A stretch of DNA of 60,770 nt from Leptothrix discophora (GTDB lineage Bacteria > Pseudomonadota > Gammaproteobacteria > Burkholderiales > Burkholderiaceae_C): NCBI RefSeq assembly GCF_030705305.1, contig NZ_JAUZEE010000017.1, forward strand, positions 1-60,770, given 5' to 3'. Position 1 is the first letter of the stretch. The number at the start of each line of letters is the position of its first letter. Shown piece after piece: positions 1 through 8,168 of this stretch. The position numbers and the translations under genes are program-made. Below the pieces are notes generated by a model, which saw nothing but the letters and a program-made list of their open reading frames with translations, had not been told where the DNA came from and ran no database searches.

Positions 1-768
1 CTCAAGACCTCTTCGGGTGAACACCCGCAACAACCTATTGAACCTTCACACCTAGACCGTGAACTCGGCGAGCAGGGGCGCACCCATGAGCGCGTGCCGA
101 TCGCGGTCAACGCCGACAGCCTGGCCACCTGGGTGCTGCCGGCGCTGCAGCCGCTGGTCGACGAGGGCGTGTCGCTGGAACTCGTCGTCGACGACCAGGA
201 CTTCACCCATGAATGGCTGCGGCAAGGCCAGGTGCTGGGCTGCGTGACGACGCTGGACGAGGCCCTGCGCGCCTGCCGCGTCAGCCCGCTGTGCGTGATG
301 CACTACGTCGCCGTCGCCAGCCCGGCCTTCCTGGCCCGCCACCTGAGCGGCGGGTTGCACCGAGGCAATTTCGCCCAGGTGCCCTTCGTGGTCTTCAACC
401 GCAAGGACGACGTGCAGGCGCAGTGGGTCGCCAAGGCCTTCGGCCTGCGCCAGCCCCGGCTGATCCAGCGCCATGTGCCGTCGGCCGAGGCCTATGTGCG
501 CGCGGTCGCCTCGGGCTGGGGCGTCGGTGTGGCGGCCTGGCCGCTGGTGCGCGAGGCCGTCGAACAGGGCGCACTGCGGCTGCTGCATCCGCAGGTCAGC
601 ATCGAGATCGCGCTGCACTGGCACCAGTGGAAGCTGCTGGGCGATGACGGTGGCACCGCCGGATCGGCCCGCCCTTCCCTGCTGGACCGCATCGGCGCGG
701 CGCTCGCGCAGGGCGCGCCGCGTGACGGAAGACCGCCGGCCGAGGCCGTGCAGGCCGGCAGAGCCTGA
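1..768 (+). CDS. argP: LysR-family regulator of the ArgP type, C-terminal part (cut by the window edge)
   Basis: The reading frame is open to the first base, so the gene starts upstream. The DNA-binding winged helix is not visible; what is seen is the substrate-binding domain. The run PIAVNADSLATWVLPAL, the DDQDFTHEWL stretch and QVLGCVTTL are typical of ArgP (IciA), which senses lysine and arginine and controls the arginine exporter ArgO and related genes. The first 30 or so residues do not resemble a helix-turn-helix and look like linker. A GTG at 94 could be called as a start, but that would leave a protein without a DNA-binding domain, so a partial gene is preferred. The name rests on family resemblance, and the target genes are unknown. 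Confidence 0.8.
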   Translation, partial: LKTSSGEHPQQPIEPSHLDRELGEQGRTHERVPIAVNADSLATWVLPALQPLVDEGVSLELVVDDQDFTHEWLRQGQVLGCVTTLDEALRACRVSPLCVMHYVAVASPAFLARHLSGGLHRGNFAQVPFVVFNRKDDVQAQWVAKAFGLRQPRLIQRHVPSAEAYVRAVASGWGVGVAAWPLVREAVEQGALRLLHPQVSIEIALHWHQWKLLGDDGGTAGSARPSLLDRIGAALAQGAPRDGRPPAEAVQAGRA

Positions 769-822
769 GCTTGACCCGCGTCGGCGCCGGCAGGCCGTCC
801 AGCCCCTAGCATCGTCGGCTGC

Positions 823-2427
823 ATGCATGCCTCCCGCCGTTCGACCTTGCAACGCCTGTCCGCGCTGGCCCTGATGCTGGCCGCCGGACGGCTGCGTTCG
901 AGCGAGGCGGCCGCGCCGCGCCTGCCGCACTGGCGGCCACGCTTCGAGCACGACCCGTTCACGCTGGGCATTGCCAGCGGCCAGCCGCGGCCGGACTCGG
1001 TCGTGCTCTGGACCCGGCTTGCGCCACAGCCGCATGCGCCGGGCGGCGGACTGCCGCCGCTGCCGATCCGCTTGCGCTGGGAGGTCGCCGACGACGATCG
1101 CTTCGCCCGCGTCGTCCGCCGTGGCGAGGTGATCGCCAAGCCTGAGCTCGGCCACAGCGTGCGGGTGCGGGTGCAGGGTCTCGCGCCGGGCCGCATCTAC
1201 CACTACCGATTCCTGCTGGATGCGGTCGCCAGCCCCGTCGGACGCACCCGCACCGCGCCGGCACCGGATGCCCGGCCCGACCGGCTGACAATCGCGCTGG
1301 CGTCGTGCCAGCACTACGAGCAGGGCCGCTACGTCGCCCACCGCGAGATCGCCGCCAGCGACGTCGACCTGGTGCTGTTTGTCGGCGACTACATCTACGA
1401 CTCCAGCAACCCGGCCTTCCTGCTGCGTCCGCACGAGGGCCCGCCGCCGCAGACGCTGGACGAGTACCGCGCGCGCCACGCCACCTACAAGCTCGATGCC
1501 GACCTGCAGGCCGCCCATGCCGCGCACCCCTGGCTGCTGTGCTGGGATGACCACGAGGTCCGCAACGACTACGCCGGCGAGCGCGGCAGCGACCCCGACG
1601 AGGCCGGTCGCTTCCTGGCGATCCGGCAGGCGGCCTACCAGGCCTATTTCGAGCACCTGCCGCTGGCGCTGGACCAGCTGCCTGGCGCGGCTGGCATGCG
1701 CATGCACGACCACTGGACCTGGGGCCAGCTGGCCGAGCTGTGGACGCTGGACGGCCGCCAGCACCGCAGCGAGCAGGTCGGCGTCGACCCCGATGCCGTC
1801 GGCGGACGGCTGATCAGCGAACAGCAGGTGGCCCGCGCCGACCCGCGCCGCACCCTGCTGGGCGTCGCCCAGGAACGCTGGCTGCACGACGGCCTGGCGG
1901 CCAGCCAGCGCCGCTGGAAGCTGATCGGCCAGGGCACGCAGATGAGCCCGTCCGGCATCGAGTTGATGGGCCGGCGGCTGGTCTCCAGCGATGGCTGGGA
2001 CGGCTATCCCGCCGCGCGCGAGCGGCTGCTCGGGCACATCGCCGAACGGCGTCTCGAGGACGTCGTCATGCTGGGCGGCGACGTGCACCGCCACGTCGCC
2101 GCGAACCTGCGCCTGCGCCCCAACGACCCGCGTTCACCGCCCGTCGCCAGCGAGTTCGTCACGACCTCGATCACCAGTCGCGGCCTGGCCACGCCACTCA
2201 ACGACCTGATTCGTGAAAGCAACACTGACATCCTGCACGCGCGCAGCGACAGCCGGGGTTATGCGCGCATCGAGGTCGGTAACCGCTGGCTACACTTCGT
2301 TGCAAGAGAGACGGCATTCCCCGCACGCGATCAGGCGACACTGAAGACTCAGGTCCGGTTCACAATTGAAACGGGCCGGGCGGGACCCCAGAAGGACAGC
2401 TCGGAAGAGCCCACTTCTCCGGCCTGA
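823..2427 (+). CDS. PhoD-like alkaline phosphatase/phosphodiesterase, Tat-exported
   Basis: This 534-residue protein begins with a twin-arginine type signal (SRRSTLQ followed by a hydrophobic run), as expected for PhoD enzymes, which fold with their metals in the cytoplasm. An N-terminal PhoD_N-like domain (FTLGIASGQPRPDSVVLWTRL) precedes the metallophosphatase core, where FVGDYIYD, WDDHEVRNDY and MLGGDVHRH supply the expected metal ligands. The family hydrolyses phosphomonoesters or diesters in the periplasm with Ca and Fe and often serves phosphate scavenging. No Pho box was recognised upstream, so control by phosphate is not shown. It stands alone, with an unrelated small gene downstream. 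Confidence 0.85.
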   Translation: MHASRRSTLQRLSALALMLAAGRLRSSEAAAPRLPHWRPRFEHDPFTLGIASGQPRPDSVVLWTRLAPQPHAPGGGLPPLPIRLRWEVADDDRFARVVRRGEVIAKPELGHSVRVRVQGLAPGRIYHYRFLLDAVASPVGRTRTAPAPDARPDRLTIALASCQHYEQGRYVAHREIAASDVDLVLFVGDYIYDSSNPAFLLRPHEGPPPQTLDEYRARHATYKLDADLQAAHAAHPWLLCWDDHEVRNDYAGERGSDPDEAGRFLAIRQAAYQAYFEHLPLALDQLPGAAGMRMHDHWTWGQLAELWTLDGRQHRSEQVGVDPDAVGGRLISEQQVARADPRRTLLGVAQERWLHDGLAASQRRWKLIGQGTQMSPSGIELMGRRLVSSDGWDGYPAARERLLGHIAERRLEDVVMLGGDVHRHVAANLRLRPNDPRSPPVASEFVTTSITSRGLATPLNDLIRESNTDILHARSDSRGYARIEVGNRWLHFVARETAFPARDQATLKTQVRFTIETGRAGPQKDSSEEPTSPA

Positions 2428-2525
2428 AGCGTGCGCCGTGCCGTCCTCCAGCCAGCCCGGTCGCGCAAGACAACGACCGAGATCGTGTTCCGTGAGGCTC
2501 GACGCACAGGGCCAGGGAGATCGTC

Positions 2526-2744
2526 ATGAGCGCATGGATGGCCTGGACCCGTTGGTTCAAGCGCAAGGGCAGCGTCACGACCGCCAGCGGTCGCAAGCGT
2601 CGCGTGCCCGATTTCGCCGACTACGGCACCGCCTTCGGGCTCGACATGAGCCTGACGCCGGAGGTGCCGCCGGTGGCGCGCAGCGCGGCGGTCGAGGGGG
2701 TCAAGCCACCCGTCGTGACGCCGGTGACGATGCCGGCTCGCTGA
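2526..2744 (+). CDS. Small basic protein of unknown function (72 aa)
   Basis: The reading frame is preceded by a good ribosome binding site (AGGGAGATC, 7 to 8 bases before the ATG) and followed closely by a terminator-like hairpin, which supports a real gene. The N-terminus is rich in Trp, Lys and Arg (MSAWMAWTRWFKRKGS) and the C-terminal half is rich in Pro and Val. No known family was recognised and no function is proposed. It could be a lineage-specific membrane-associated or RNA-binding peptide. Confidence 0.6.
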   Translation: MSAWMAWTRWFKRKGSVTTASGRKRRVPDFADYGTAFGLDMSLTPEVPPVARSAAVEGVKPPVVTPVTMPAR

Positions 2745-2767
2745 GTCGGCCCGTCCCCGGAACAAAC

Positions 2768-2790
2768 AAGGCCCGCGATCAGCGGGCCTT
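2768..2790. terminator. Terminator hairpin between convergent genes
   Basis: A perfect 9-bp stem (AAGGCCCGC / GCGGGCCTT) with a 5-base loop lies between the stops of the small (+) gene and the (-) uspA-like gene. A short A run on the left gives a U-rich tail on the minus transcript, so it may serve both directions. Confidence 0.7.
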
Positions 2791-2825
2791 GTCGCATCGG
2801 GAGATGCAATCGATTCAGCGAAAGA

Positions 2826-3248
2826 TCAGCGAACGATCAGAAGAGGCACCTTGCAGCCGGCCAGGACGCGCGTCGTCACCGAGCCCATCACCAGCCCGGC
2901 CAGTTCGGAATGGCCGTGCGAACCCATCATCACCAGGTCGAACTTGCCTTCCTCGGCGGTGCTGGAAATGACGTCGGCGACATGGCCGGTCTTGCTCAGG
3001 AACGTCGCCTGGATGCGCTGACCGTCCAGGAAGGTGCGCAGCGGCTTGAAGACCTTCTCGCCCTCGTCGGCGTAGTAGGCATGCAGCAACTCGCGGTCCA
3101 GCACGGCGGCGGCGCGCGGCGGGATGGTCGGAACCACCGTCAGGACGGTGAAATCGTGGCTGGCACCCAGCCATTCCTCGTGGGCGGTCCAGTACGCCAC
3201 CATGCGCCGGGTGAACTCGCTGCCATCGACGGCGACCAGAATCTTCAT
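2826..3248 (-). CDS. Universal stress protein, single UspA domain (140 aa)
   Basis: The protein starts MKILVAVDGSEF and ends with the nucleotide-binding signature GSHGHSELAGLVMGS, which fits the G-2x-G-9x-G-S pattern of ATP-binding Usp proteins. Length is typical. The ATG at 3248 is chosen because TAGGAGC lies 7 bases upstream; a longer frame exists but reads into non-conserved sequence. Such proteins bind ATP and help survival in stasis or low oxygen. A FNR/ANR-like sequence lies about 60 bases upstream, which would fit oxygen control but is only a candidate. Confidence 0.9.
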   Translation of the reverse strand: MKILVAVDGSEFTRRMVAYWTAHEEWLGASHDFTVLTVVPTIPPRAAAVLDRELLHAYYADEGEKVFKPLRTFLDGQRIQATFLSKTGHVADVISSTAEEGKFDLVMMGSHGHSELAGLVMGSVTTRVLAGCKVPLLIVR

Positions 3249-3305
3249 GAACGTGCTCCTAGGCTGGGAATGTGTGCCAGTTTGGCACCCAGGGTTGTCG
3301 ATCGC

Positions 3306-3319
3306 ATGATGATCGTCAA
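3306..3319 (-). promoter_or_regulatory. Candidate FNR/ANR box upstream of the uspA-like gene
   Basis: On the minus strand the sequence reads TTGAC-GATC-ATCAT, matching 8 of 10 positions of the FNR consensus TTGAT-N4-ATCAA. Its centre is 64 bases before the start codon, which would place a transcription start some 20 bases before the ATG if it acts at -41.5. No clear -10 element confirms this. Confidence 0.3.
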
Positions 3320-3366
3320 GATCAGGTGCTGCTTCGGATCCGTGGAACCCACACTGGCGCACACGA

Positions 3367-4137
<771 letters not shown>

Positions 4138-4195
4138 GTGGTGCTCTCCAGCTCTCCAGAAAACGGGCATTGTGCCGGCGCTACGATCGCGCCCC

Positions 4196-4780
4196 ATGGG
4201 ACACCGACTCACACAGATCAGCACCCGCACCGGCGACGATGGCAGCACCGGTCTGGGCGACGGCCAACGCGTGCCGAAGAACCACCTGCGCATCGCCGCG
4301 ATGGGCGATGTCGACGAGCTGAACTCGCAGCTCGGCGTGCTGCTGGCCGAACCCTTGCCGGCCGACGTGCGCGAGCTGCTGGTGGTGATCCAGCATGAAC
4401 TCTTCAACCTTGGCGGCGAGCTGTCGATCCCCGGCTACACGCTGCTGAAGGTCGAGGCCGTCCTCCGGCTGGACGAGGCCCTGGCGCTCTACAACGGCCA
4501 GTTGCCGCGGCTGCAGGAGTTCATCCTGCCGGCCGGCACCCGCAGCGCGGCGCTGGCCCACGTCGCCCGCACGATCGCGCGCCGGGCCGAACGTGCGGTC
4601 GTCGCGCTGGCCAGCGTCGAGGCCGTCAACGAGGCGCCGCGGCACTACCTCAACCGGCTCTCGGACCTGCTGTTCGTGCTGGCCCGCGTGCTCAACCGCG
4701 CCAACCTGGATGGGCTGGGCGGCGACGACGTCTACTGGCGCAGCGAACGCATCGCGCGCGCCGATGCCGAGTCTCAGTAA
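4196..4780 (+). CDS. ATP:cob(I)alamin adenosyltransferase, PduO type (194 aa)
   Basis: The protein converts cob(I)alamin to adenosylcobalamin. The glycine-rich ATP motif near the N-terminus ([13 protein letters not shown]), the [10 protein letters not shown] helix and the [14 protein letters not shown] segment are all hallmarks of the trimeric PduO/MMAB family. Length is normal. It is divergent from the YecA-like gene, with only 58 bases between starts, and its last 7 bases overlap the convergent gene downstream. No cobalamin riboswitch was seen nearby. The start is the ATG at 4196; a longer frame upstream lies inside the neighbouring gene. Confidence 0.9.
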   Translation: MGHRLTQISTRTGDDGSTGLGDGQRVPKNHLRIAAMGDVDELNSQLGVLLAEPLPADVRELLVVIQHELFNLGGELSIPGYTLLKVEAVLRLDEALALYNGQLPRLQEFILPAGTRSAALAHVARTIARRAERAVVALASVEAVNEAPRHYLNRLSDLLFVLARVLNRANLDGLGGDDVYWRSERIARADAESQ

Positions 4781-5076
4781 CTGACCTTGCCGGCCGCGAC
4801 GTCCACCCGGACGCTCTCCCGGCCGGACGCGGCCACCGCCGCGCGGGCGTACTGGGCCGCCCAGGCCGAGTCGGCGAACTGCGCCGGCCCACCGGTGGCG
4901 GCCAGCGCCAGCAGCTTGTCGGCCACCAGCACCTTGCCCGAGGCCCGCAGGGGCTCGCAATCCAGCGCGATGAACTGCTCGTCGAGCCAGCGGCGCGCAT
5001 CCAGCGCGTCGAGGCCGGCTTCGGCCTGCAGGCTCAGTTGCTCGCGCTCCGACCAGCTGACGGTGACATGGGGCAT
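4774..5076 (-). CDS. Conserved-looking hypothetical protein (100 aa)
   Basis: The frame runs convergent to the adenosyltransferase gene and overlaps its stop by 7 bases. The product is soluble, acidic and helix-rich (SWSEREQLSLQAEAGLDAL at the N-terminus, [16 protein letters not shown] at the end), without signal peptide or membrane segments. The GC bias over codon positions looks like that of neighbouring genes, which argues for coding. No family was recognised and no function is proposed. Confidence 0.6.
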   Translation of the reverse strand: MPHVTVSWSEREQLSLQAEAGLDALDARRWLDEQFIALDCEPLRASGKVLVADKLLALAATGGPAQFADSAWAAQYARAAVAASGRESVRVDVAAGKVSY

Positions 5077-5161
5077 GGCGGTGACTCCGTGATCTTGTGG
5101 GGGGTGGCGTCGATGCTAGCGGGGCCGCATCGACGCCTCCAAGCGGAAGATCAAGCGGCGC

Positions 5162-6280
5162 TCAGCCGCGCTGCGCCTTCACCGCGTCGGCCAGCGTCGC
5201 CAGCACGGCGGCAGAGTCGTCCCAGCCGATGCAGGCGTCGGTGATGCTCTGGCCGTAGGCGAGCGCGGCCGGGTTGTCCTGGCCCGGATTGAACTTCTGC
5301 GCACCGCCGACGAGGTGGCTCTCGACCATCACGCCGAAGATCGAGCGGCTGCCACCGGCCATCTGCGCGGCGATGTCGCGGGCCACGTCGATCTGGCGCT
5401 GGTGCTGCTTGCTGCTGTTGGCATGGCTGCAGTCGACCATCAGGCGCTGTTCGAGCTTGGATGCCGCCAGGTCGGCGCAGGCGGTGGCCACGCTGGCCGC
5501 GTCGTAGTTCGGCGCCTTGCCACCGCGCAGGATGACGTGGCAGTCGGCGTTGCCGCGGGTCTCGACGATCGAGACCTGGCCGTTCTTGTGCACCGACAAG
5601 AAATGGTGCGGACGGGCCGCCGCCTGGATCGCATCGGTGGCGATCTTGATGTTGCCGTCGGTGCCGTTCTTGAAGCCGATCGGCGCCGACAGGCCCGAGG
5701 CCAGCTCGCGGTGGACCTGGCTCTCGGTCGTGCGCGCGCCGATCGCGCCCCAGCTGATCAGGTCGCCGATGTACTGCGGGCTGATGGTGTCGAGGAACTC
5801 GCTGCCGGCCGGCATGCCCATCCGGTTGATGTCCACCAGCAGCTGGCGCGCGATGCGCAGGCCCTCGTCGATGCGGAAGCTGCCATCCAGGTAAGGGTCG
5901 TTGATCAGGCCCTTCCAGCCGACCGTCGTGCGCGGCTTCTCGAAGTACACGCGCATGACGATCTCGAGCGTGTCGGCATATTGCTCGCGCAGCGGCAGCA
6001 GGCGACGGGCGTATTCCAGCGCGGCGGCCGGGTCATGGATCGAGCAGGGGCCGATGACCACGAGCAGGCGGTCGTCGCGGCCATGCAGGATGTCGCGGAT
6101 CTTCTGGCGCGTGCCCGAGATCAGCGATTCCACGGCCGTGCCGCGGATCGGGAAGAAGCGGATCAGGTGCTCGGGCGGCGGCAGCGGGGTCACGTCAACA
6201 ATCCTTTCGTCATCGGTCTGCGAGGTCTTGTCGATCGGGGCCTGCCAGCGGTTGGCGGCTGGTTCGTGCGGAGCGGTCAT
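5162..6280 (-). CDS. aroG: 3-deoxy-7-phosphoheptulonate (DAHP) synthase, type I
   Basis: This 372-residue enzyme condenses phosphoenolpyruvate and erythrose 4-phosphate in the first step of the shikimate pathway. The signatures VIGPCSIHD, KPRTTVGWKGLINDP, GARTTESQVHRELASGLS and MVDCSHANS are those of the AroFGH family. The ATG at 6280 is used because a longer frame would start inside the attenuator region. Upstream lie a terminator hairpin and an aromatic-rich leader peptide, so expression is probably tuned by transcription attenuation. The enzyme also feeds chorismate to the chorismatase of the pigment cluster 38 kb away, which is a metabolic link by inference. Confidence 0.95.
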   Translation of the reverse strand: MTAPHEPAANRWQAPIDKTSQTDDERIVDVTPLPPPEHLIRFFPIRGTAVESLISGTRQKIRDILHGRDDRLLVVIGPCSIHDPAAALEYARRLLPLREQYADTLEIVMRVYFEKPRTTVGWKGLINDPYLDGSFRIDEGLRIARQLLVDINRMGMPAGSEFLDTISPQYIGDLISWGAIGARTTESQVHRELASGLSAPIGFKNGTDGNIKIATDAIQAAARPHHFLSVHKNGQVSIVETRGNADCHVILRGGKAPNYDAASVATACADLAASKLEQRLMVDCSHANSSKQHQRQIDVARDIAAQMAGGSRSIFGVMVESHLVGGAQKFNPGQDNPAALAYGQSITDACIGWDDSAAVLATLADAVKAQRG

Positions 6281-6328
6281 GGTCTGGGTCCTGTGATGAC
6301 GGGTGAACGTGGAGAGATCGGGAAGGGC

Positions 6329-6357
6329 AAAAAAAAACCGCCGGGGCATCCGGCGGT
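6329..6357 (-). terminator. Attenuator terminator in the aroG leader
   Basis: On the minus strand an 8-bp perfect stem (ACCGCCGG / CCGGCGGT, loop of 5) is followed directly by 8 or 9 T. It sits between the leader peptide stop (6392) and the aroG start (6280), with no other gene in between, so it must act inside the aroG transcript. Confidence 0.85.
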
Positions 6358-6411
6358 CTTTGATCGGTCTGTCGCTGCGGTTTGCGTGCGTTCAGGCCTC
6401 TCCTCCGCCGG
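6350..6411 (-). promoter_or_regulatory. Predicted antiterminator pairing of the aroG attenuator
   Basis: The RNA segment CCGGCGG, encoded by the Thr-Gly-Gly codons of the leader peptide (6405-6411), is identical to the 3' arm of the terminator. It can therefore pair with the terminator 5' arm CCGCCGG (6350-6356) over 7 GC pairs. The two pairings exclude each other, as in classical pheA and trp attenuators. A ribosome stalled on the aromatic codons at 6422-6451 leaves this segment free; one that reaches the stop at 6392 covers it. Confidence 0.75.
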
Positions 6412-6460
6412 TGCGGTGCGAGAACCAAAAGTACGCAAAGAAGAACGGGTACCGAGACAT
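6392..6460 (-). CDS. Aromatic-rich leader peptide of aroG (22 aa)
   Basis: The peptide reads MSRYPFFFAYFWFS and then HRTGGGEA. Of residues 4 to 13, eight are aromatic: Phe five times, Tyr twice, Trp once. This is the composition expected of a ribosome-stalling sensor for charged tRNA-Phe, -Tyr and -Trp, like PheL in enteric bacteria. It ends 35 bases before the terminator stem. No strong Shine-Dalgarno sequence precedes the ATG. A TAAAGT sequence 7 bases upstream could be a -10 element of a leaderless message, but that is speculative. Confidence 0.8.
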   Translation of the reverse strand: MSRYPFFFAYFWFSHRTGGGEA

Positions 6461-6610
6461 GCGAAAGACTTTAGCACGCAGATCCTGACGACCTGCCTAC
6501 GTGATCACCCGAAGGTGGCGTGAAAGCCGCAAGGCGGCGGAACCCCGACATGCCCGCGAAGGCCGATGAACACGGGCGTAACGGGCCCTGCCTGGCTTGC
6601 CGGGCGGGAC

Positions 6611-8074
6611 TCAGCCCGTGCCGCCGACGGTGATGCCGTCGATGCGCAGCGTCGGCTGGCCGACGCCCACCGGCACGCTCTGGCCTTCCTTGCCGCAGGT
6701 GCCCACGCCGGGGTCGAGGGCGAGGTCGTTGCCGATCATCGAGACGCGGTTCATCGCGTCCGGACCATTGCCGATCAGCGTCGCGCCCTTGACCGGGTAG
6801 AGCAGCTTGCCCTTCTCGACCCACCAGGCCTCGCTGGCCGAGAACACGAACTTGCCGCTGGTGATGTCGACCTGGCCACCGCCGAAGTTGCTGGCGTAGA
6901 GGCCGCGGTCGATGCTGGCGATGATCTCCTCGGGCGTCTTGTCGCCCGGCAGCATGTAGGTATTGGTCATGCGCGGCATCGGCACGTGGGCATAGCTCTC
7001 GCGCCGGCCGTTGCCGGTCGGGGCGACCTTCATCAGGCGCGCGTTGGTGGCGTCCTGGATGTAGCCCTTGAGGATGCCGTCCTCGATCAGCACGTTGCGC
7101 TGCGAGGCATGGCCCTCGTCGTCGATGTTGAGCGAGCCGCGACGGTCGGCGAGCGTGCCGTCGTCGAGCACGGTCACGCCCTTGGCGGCGACACGCTGGC
7201 CGATGCGGCCCGAGAACGTGCTCGAACCCTTGCGGTTGAAGTCGCCTTCCAGCCCGTGGCCGACCGCCTCGTGCAGCAGGATGCCGGGCCAGCCCGAACC
7301 GAGCACGACCGTCATCTCGCCGGCCGGCGCGGCCTGGCTGTCGAGGTTGGTCAGCGCGGCGTGAACGGCCTGGTCGACGTAGCGCGAGATCACATCGTCC
7401 TGGAAGTGGCCCATGCCGTAGCGCCCGCCGCCGCCGGCCGAGCCGATCTCGCGGCGGCCGTTCTGCTCGGCGATCACGGTGACCGACAGGCGCACCAGCG
7501 GGCGCACGTCGGCAGCCAGCGTGCCGTCGGCACGGGCGACCAGCACGACGTCGTACTCGCCGGCCAGTCCGGCCATGACCTGCACCACGCGCGGGTCCTT
7601 CGCGCGGGCCAGGCGTTCGACCCGTTCGAGCAGCGCGACCTTCGCGGCGCTGTCAAGCGTGGCGATCGGGTCCATGCCCGGATAGAGGCTGCGGCTGGCC
7701 GCGACCTGCTGCGGCGTGTCGACCTTGATGCGCCGGCTCTGGCCGGCCGCCGCGATGCTGCGCACCGTGCGCGCCGCGTCGAGCAGGGCGGCCTCGGAGA
7801 TGTCGTCCGAATACGCGAAGGCGGTCTTCTCGCCGGCCACCGCGCGCACGCCCACGCCCTGGTCGATGCTGAAGCTGCCGCTCTTGACGATGCCTTCCTC
7901 AAGGCTCCAGCCCTCGCTGCGGGTGTACTGGAAGTAGAGGTCGGCATCGTCGACCTTGTGCGCCGCGATCGTGTTGAGCGCCTGCCGCAGGCTCGCGTCG
8001 CTCAGGCCATAGGGCTCGAGCAGCAGTTGACGGGCGATGACGAGGCGTTCGAGGGTGGGTTCGCGGGAGATCAT
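6611..8074 (-). CDS. tldD: TldD metalloprotease subunit (487 aa)
   Basis: TldD forms a heterodimer with TldE (PmbA) that degrades unfolded or modified peptides and matures some antibiotics. The zinc site HEAVGHGLEGDF (HExxxH) is present in the middle of the protein, and the C-terminal phrase TLRIDGITVGGTG is typical. The length matches the family. The partner gene pmbA is not in this window, which is usual because the two are often unlinked. The gene ends 150 bases before the aroG leader peptide on the same strand. Confidence 0.93.
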   Translation of the reverse strand: MISREPTLERLVIARQLLLEPYGLSDASLRQALNTIAAHKVDDADLYFQYTRSEGWSLEEGIVKSGSFSIDQGVGVRAVAGEKTAFAYSDDISEAALLDAARTVRSIAAAGQSRRIKVDTPQQVAASRSLYPGMDPIATLDSAAKVALLERVERLARAKDPRVVQVMAGLAGEYDVVLVARADGTLAADVRPLVRLSVTVIAEQNGRREIGSAGGGGRYGMGHFQDDVISRYVDQAVHAALTNLDSQAAPAGEMTVVLGSGWPGILLHEAVGHGLEGDFNRKGSSTFSGRIGQRVAAKGVTVLDDGTLADRRGSLNIDDEGHASQRNVLIEDGILKGYIQDATNARLMKVAPTGNGRRESYAHVPMPRMTNTYMLPGDKTPEEIIASIDRGLYASNFGGGQVDITSGKFVFSASEAWWVEKGKLLYPVKGATLIGNGPDAMNRVSMIGNDLALDPGVGTCGKEGQSVPVGVGQPTLRIDGITVGGTG

Positions 8075-8113
8075 GGGTCGATTCTAGGCAGCGAGGGCGT
8101 TTCGACTGCGCAA

Positions 8114-8143
8114 AGAAAAACCCCACGGCGGGGCCGTGGGGTT
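8114..8143 (-). terminator. Rho-independent terminator after the DUF5666 gene
   Basis: On the minus strand an 11-bp perfect stem (AACCCCACGGC / GCCGTGGGGTT, loop of 3) is followed by TTTCTTT. It lies 26 bases after the stop of the lipoprotein gene and before tldD, separating the two units. Confidence 0.85.
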
Positions 8144-8168
8144 CGCGGGTCTGAATGCTGGTGTGGGA

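Noticed and set aside
52-2094. A 680-codon minus-strand frame across the argP and phoD-like genes
   Set aside because: Same type of shadow; no domain is recognisable and both opposite genes have clear family motifs.
6277-6477. A longer 66-codon frame overlapping the aroG leader peptide in another frame
   Set aside because: It reads through the terminator and into the aroG start without motif or composition support, whereas the 22-codon frame matches an attenuator peptide exactly.
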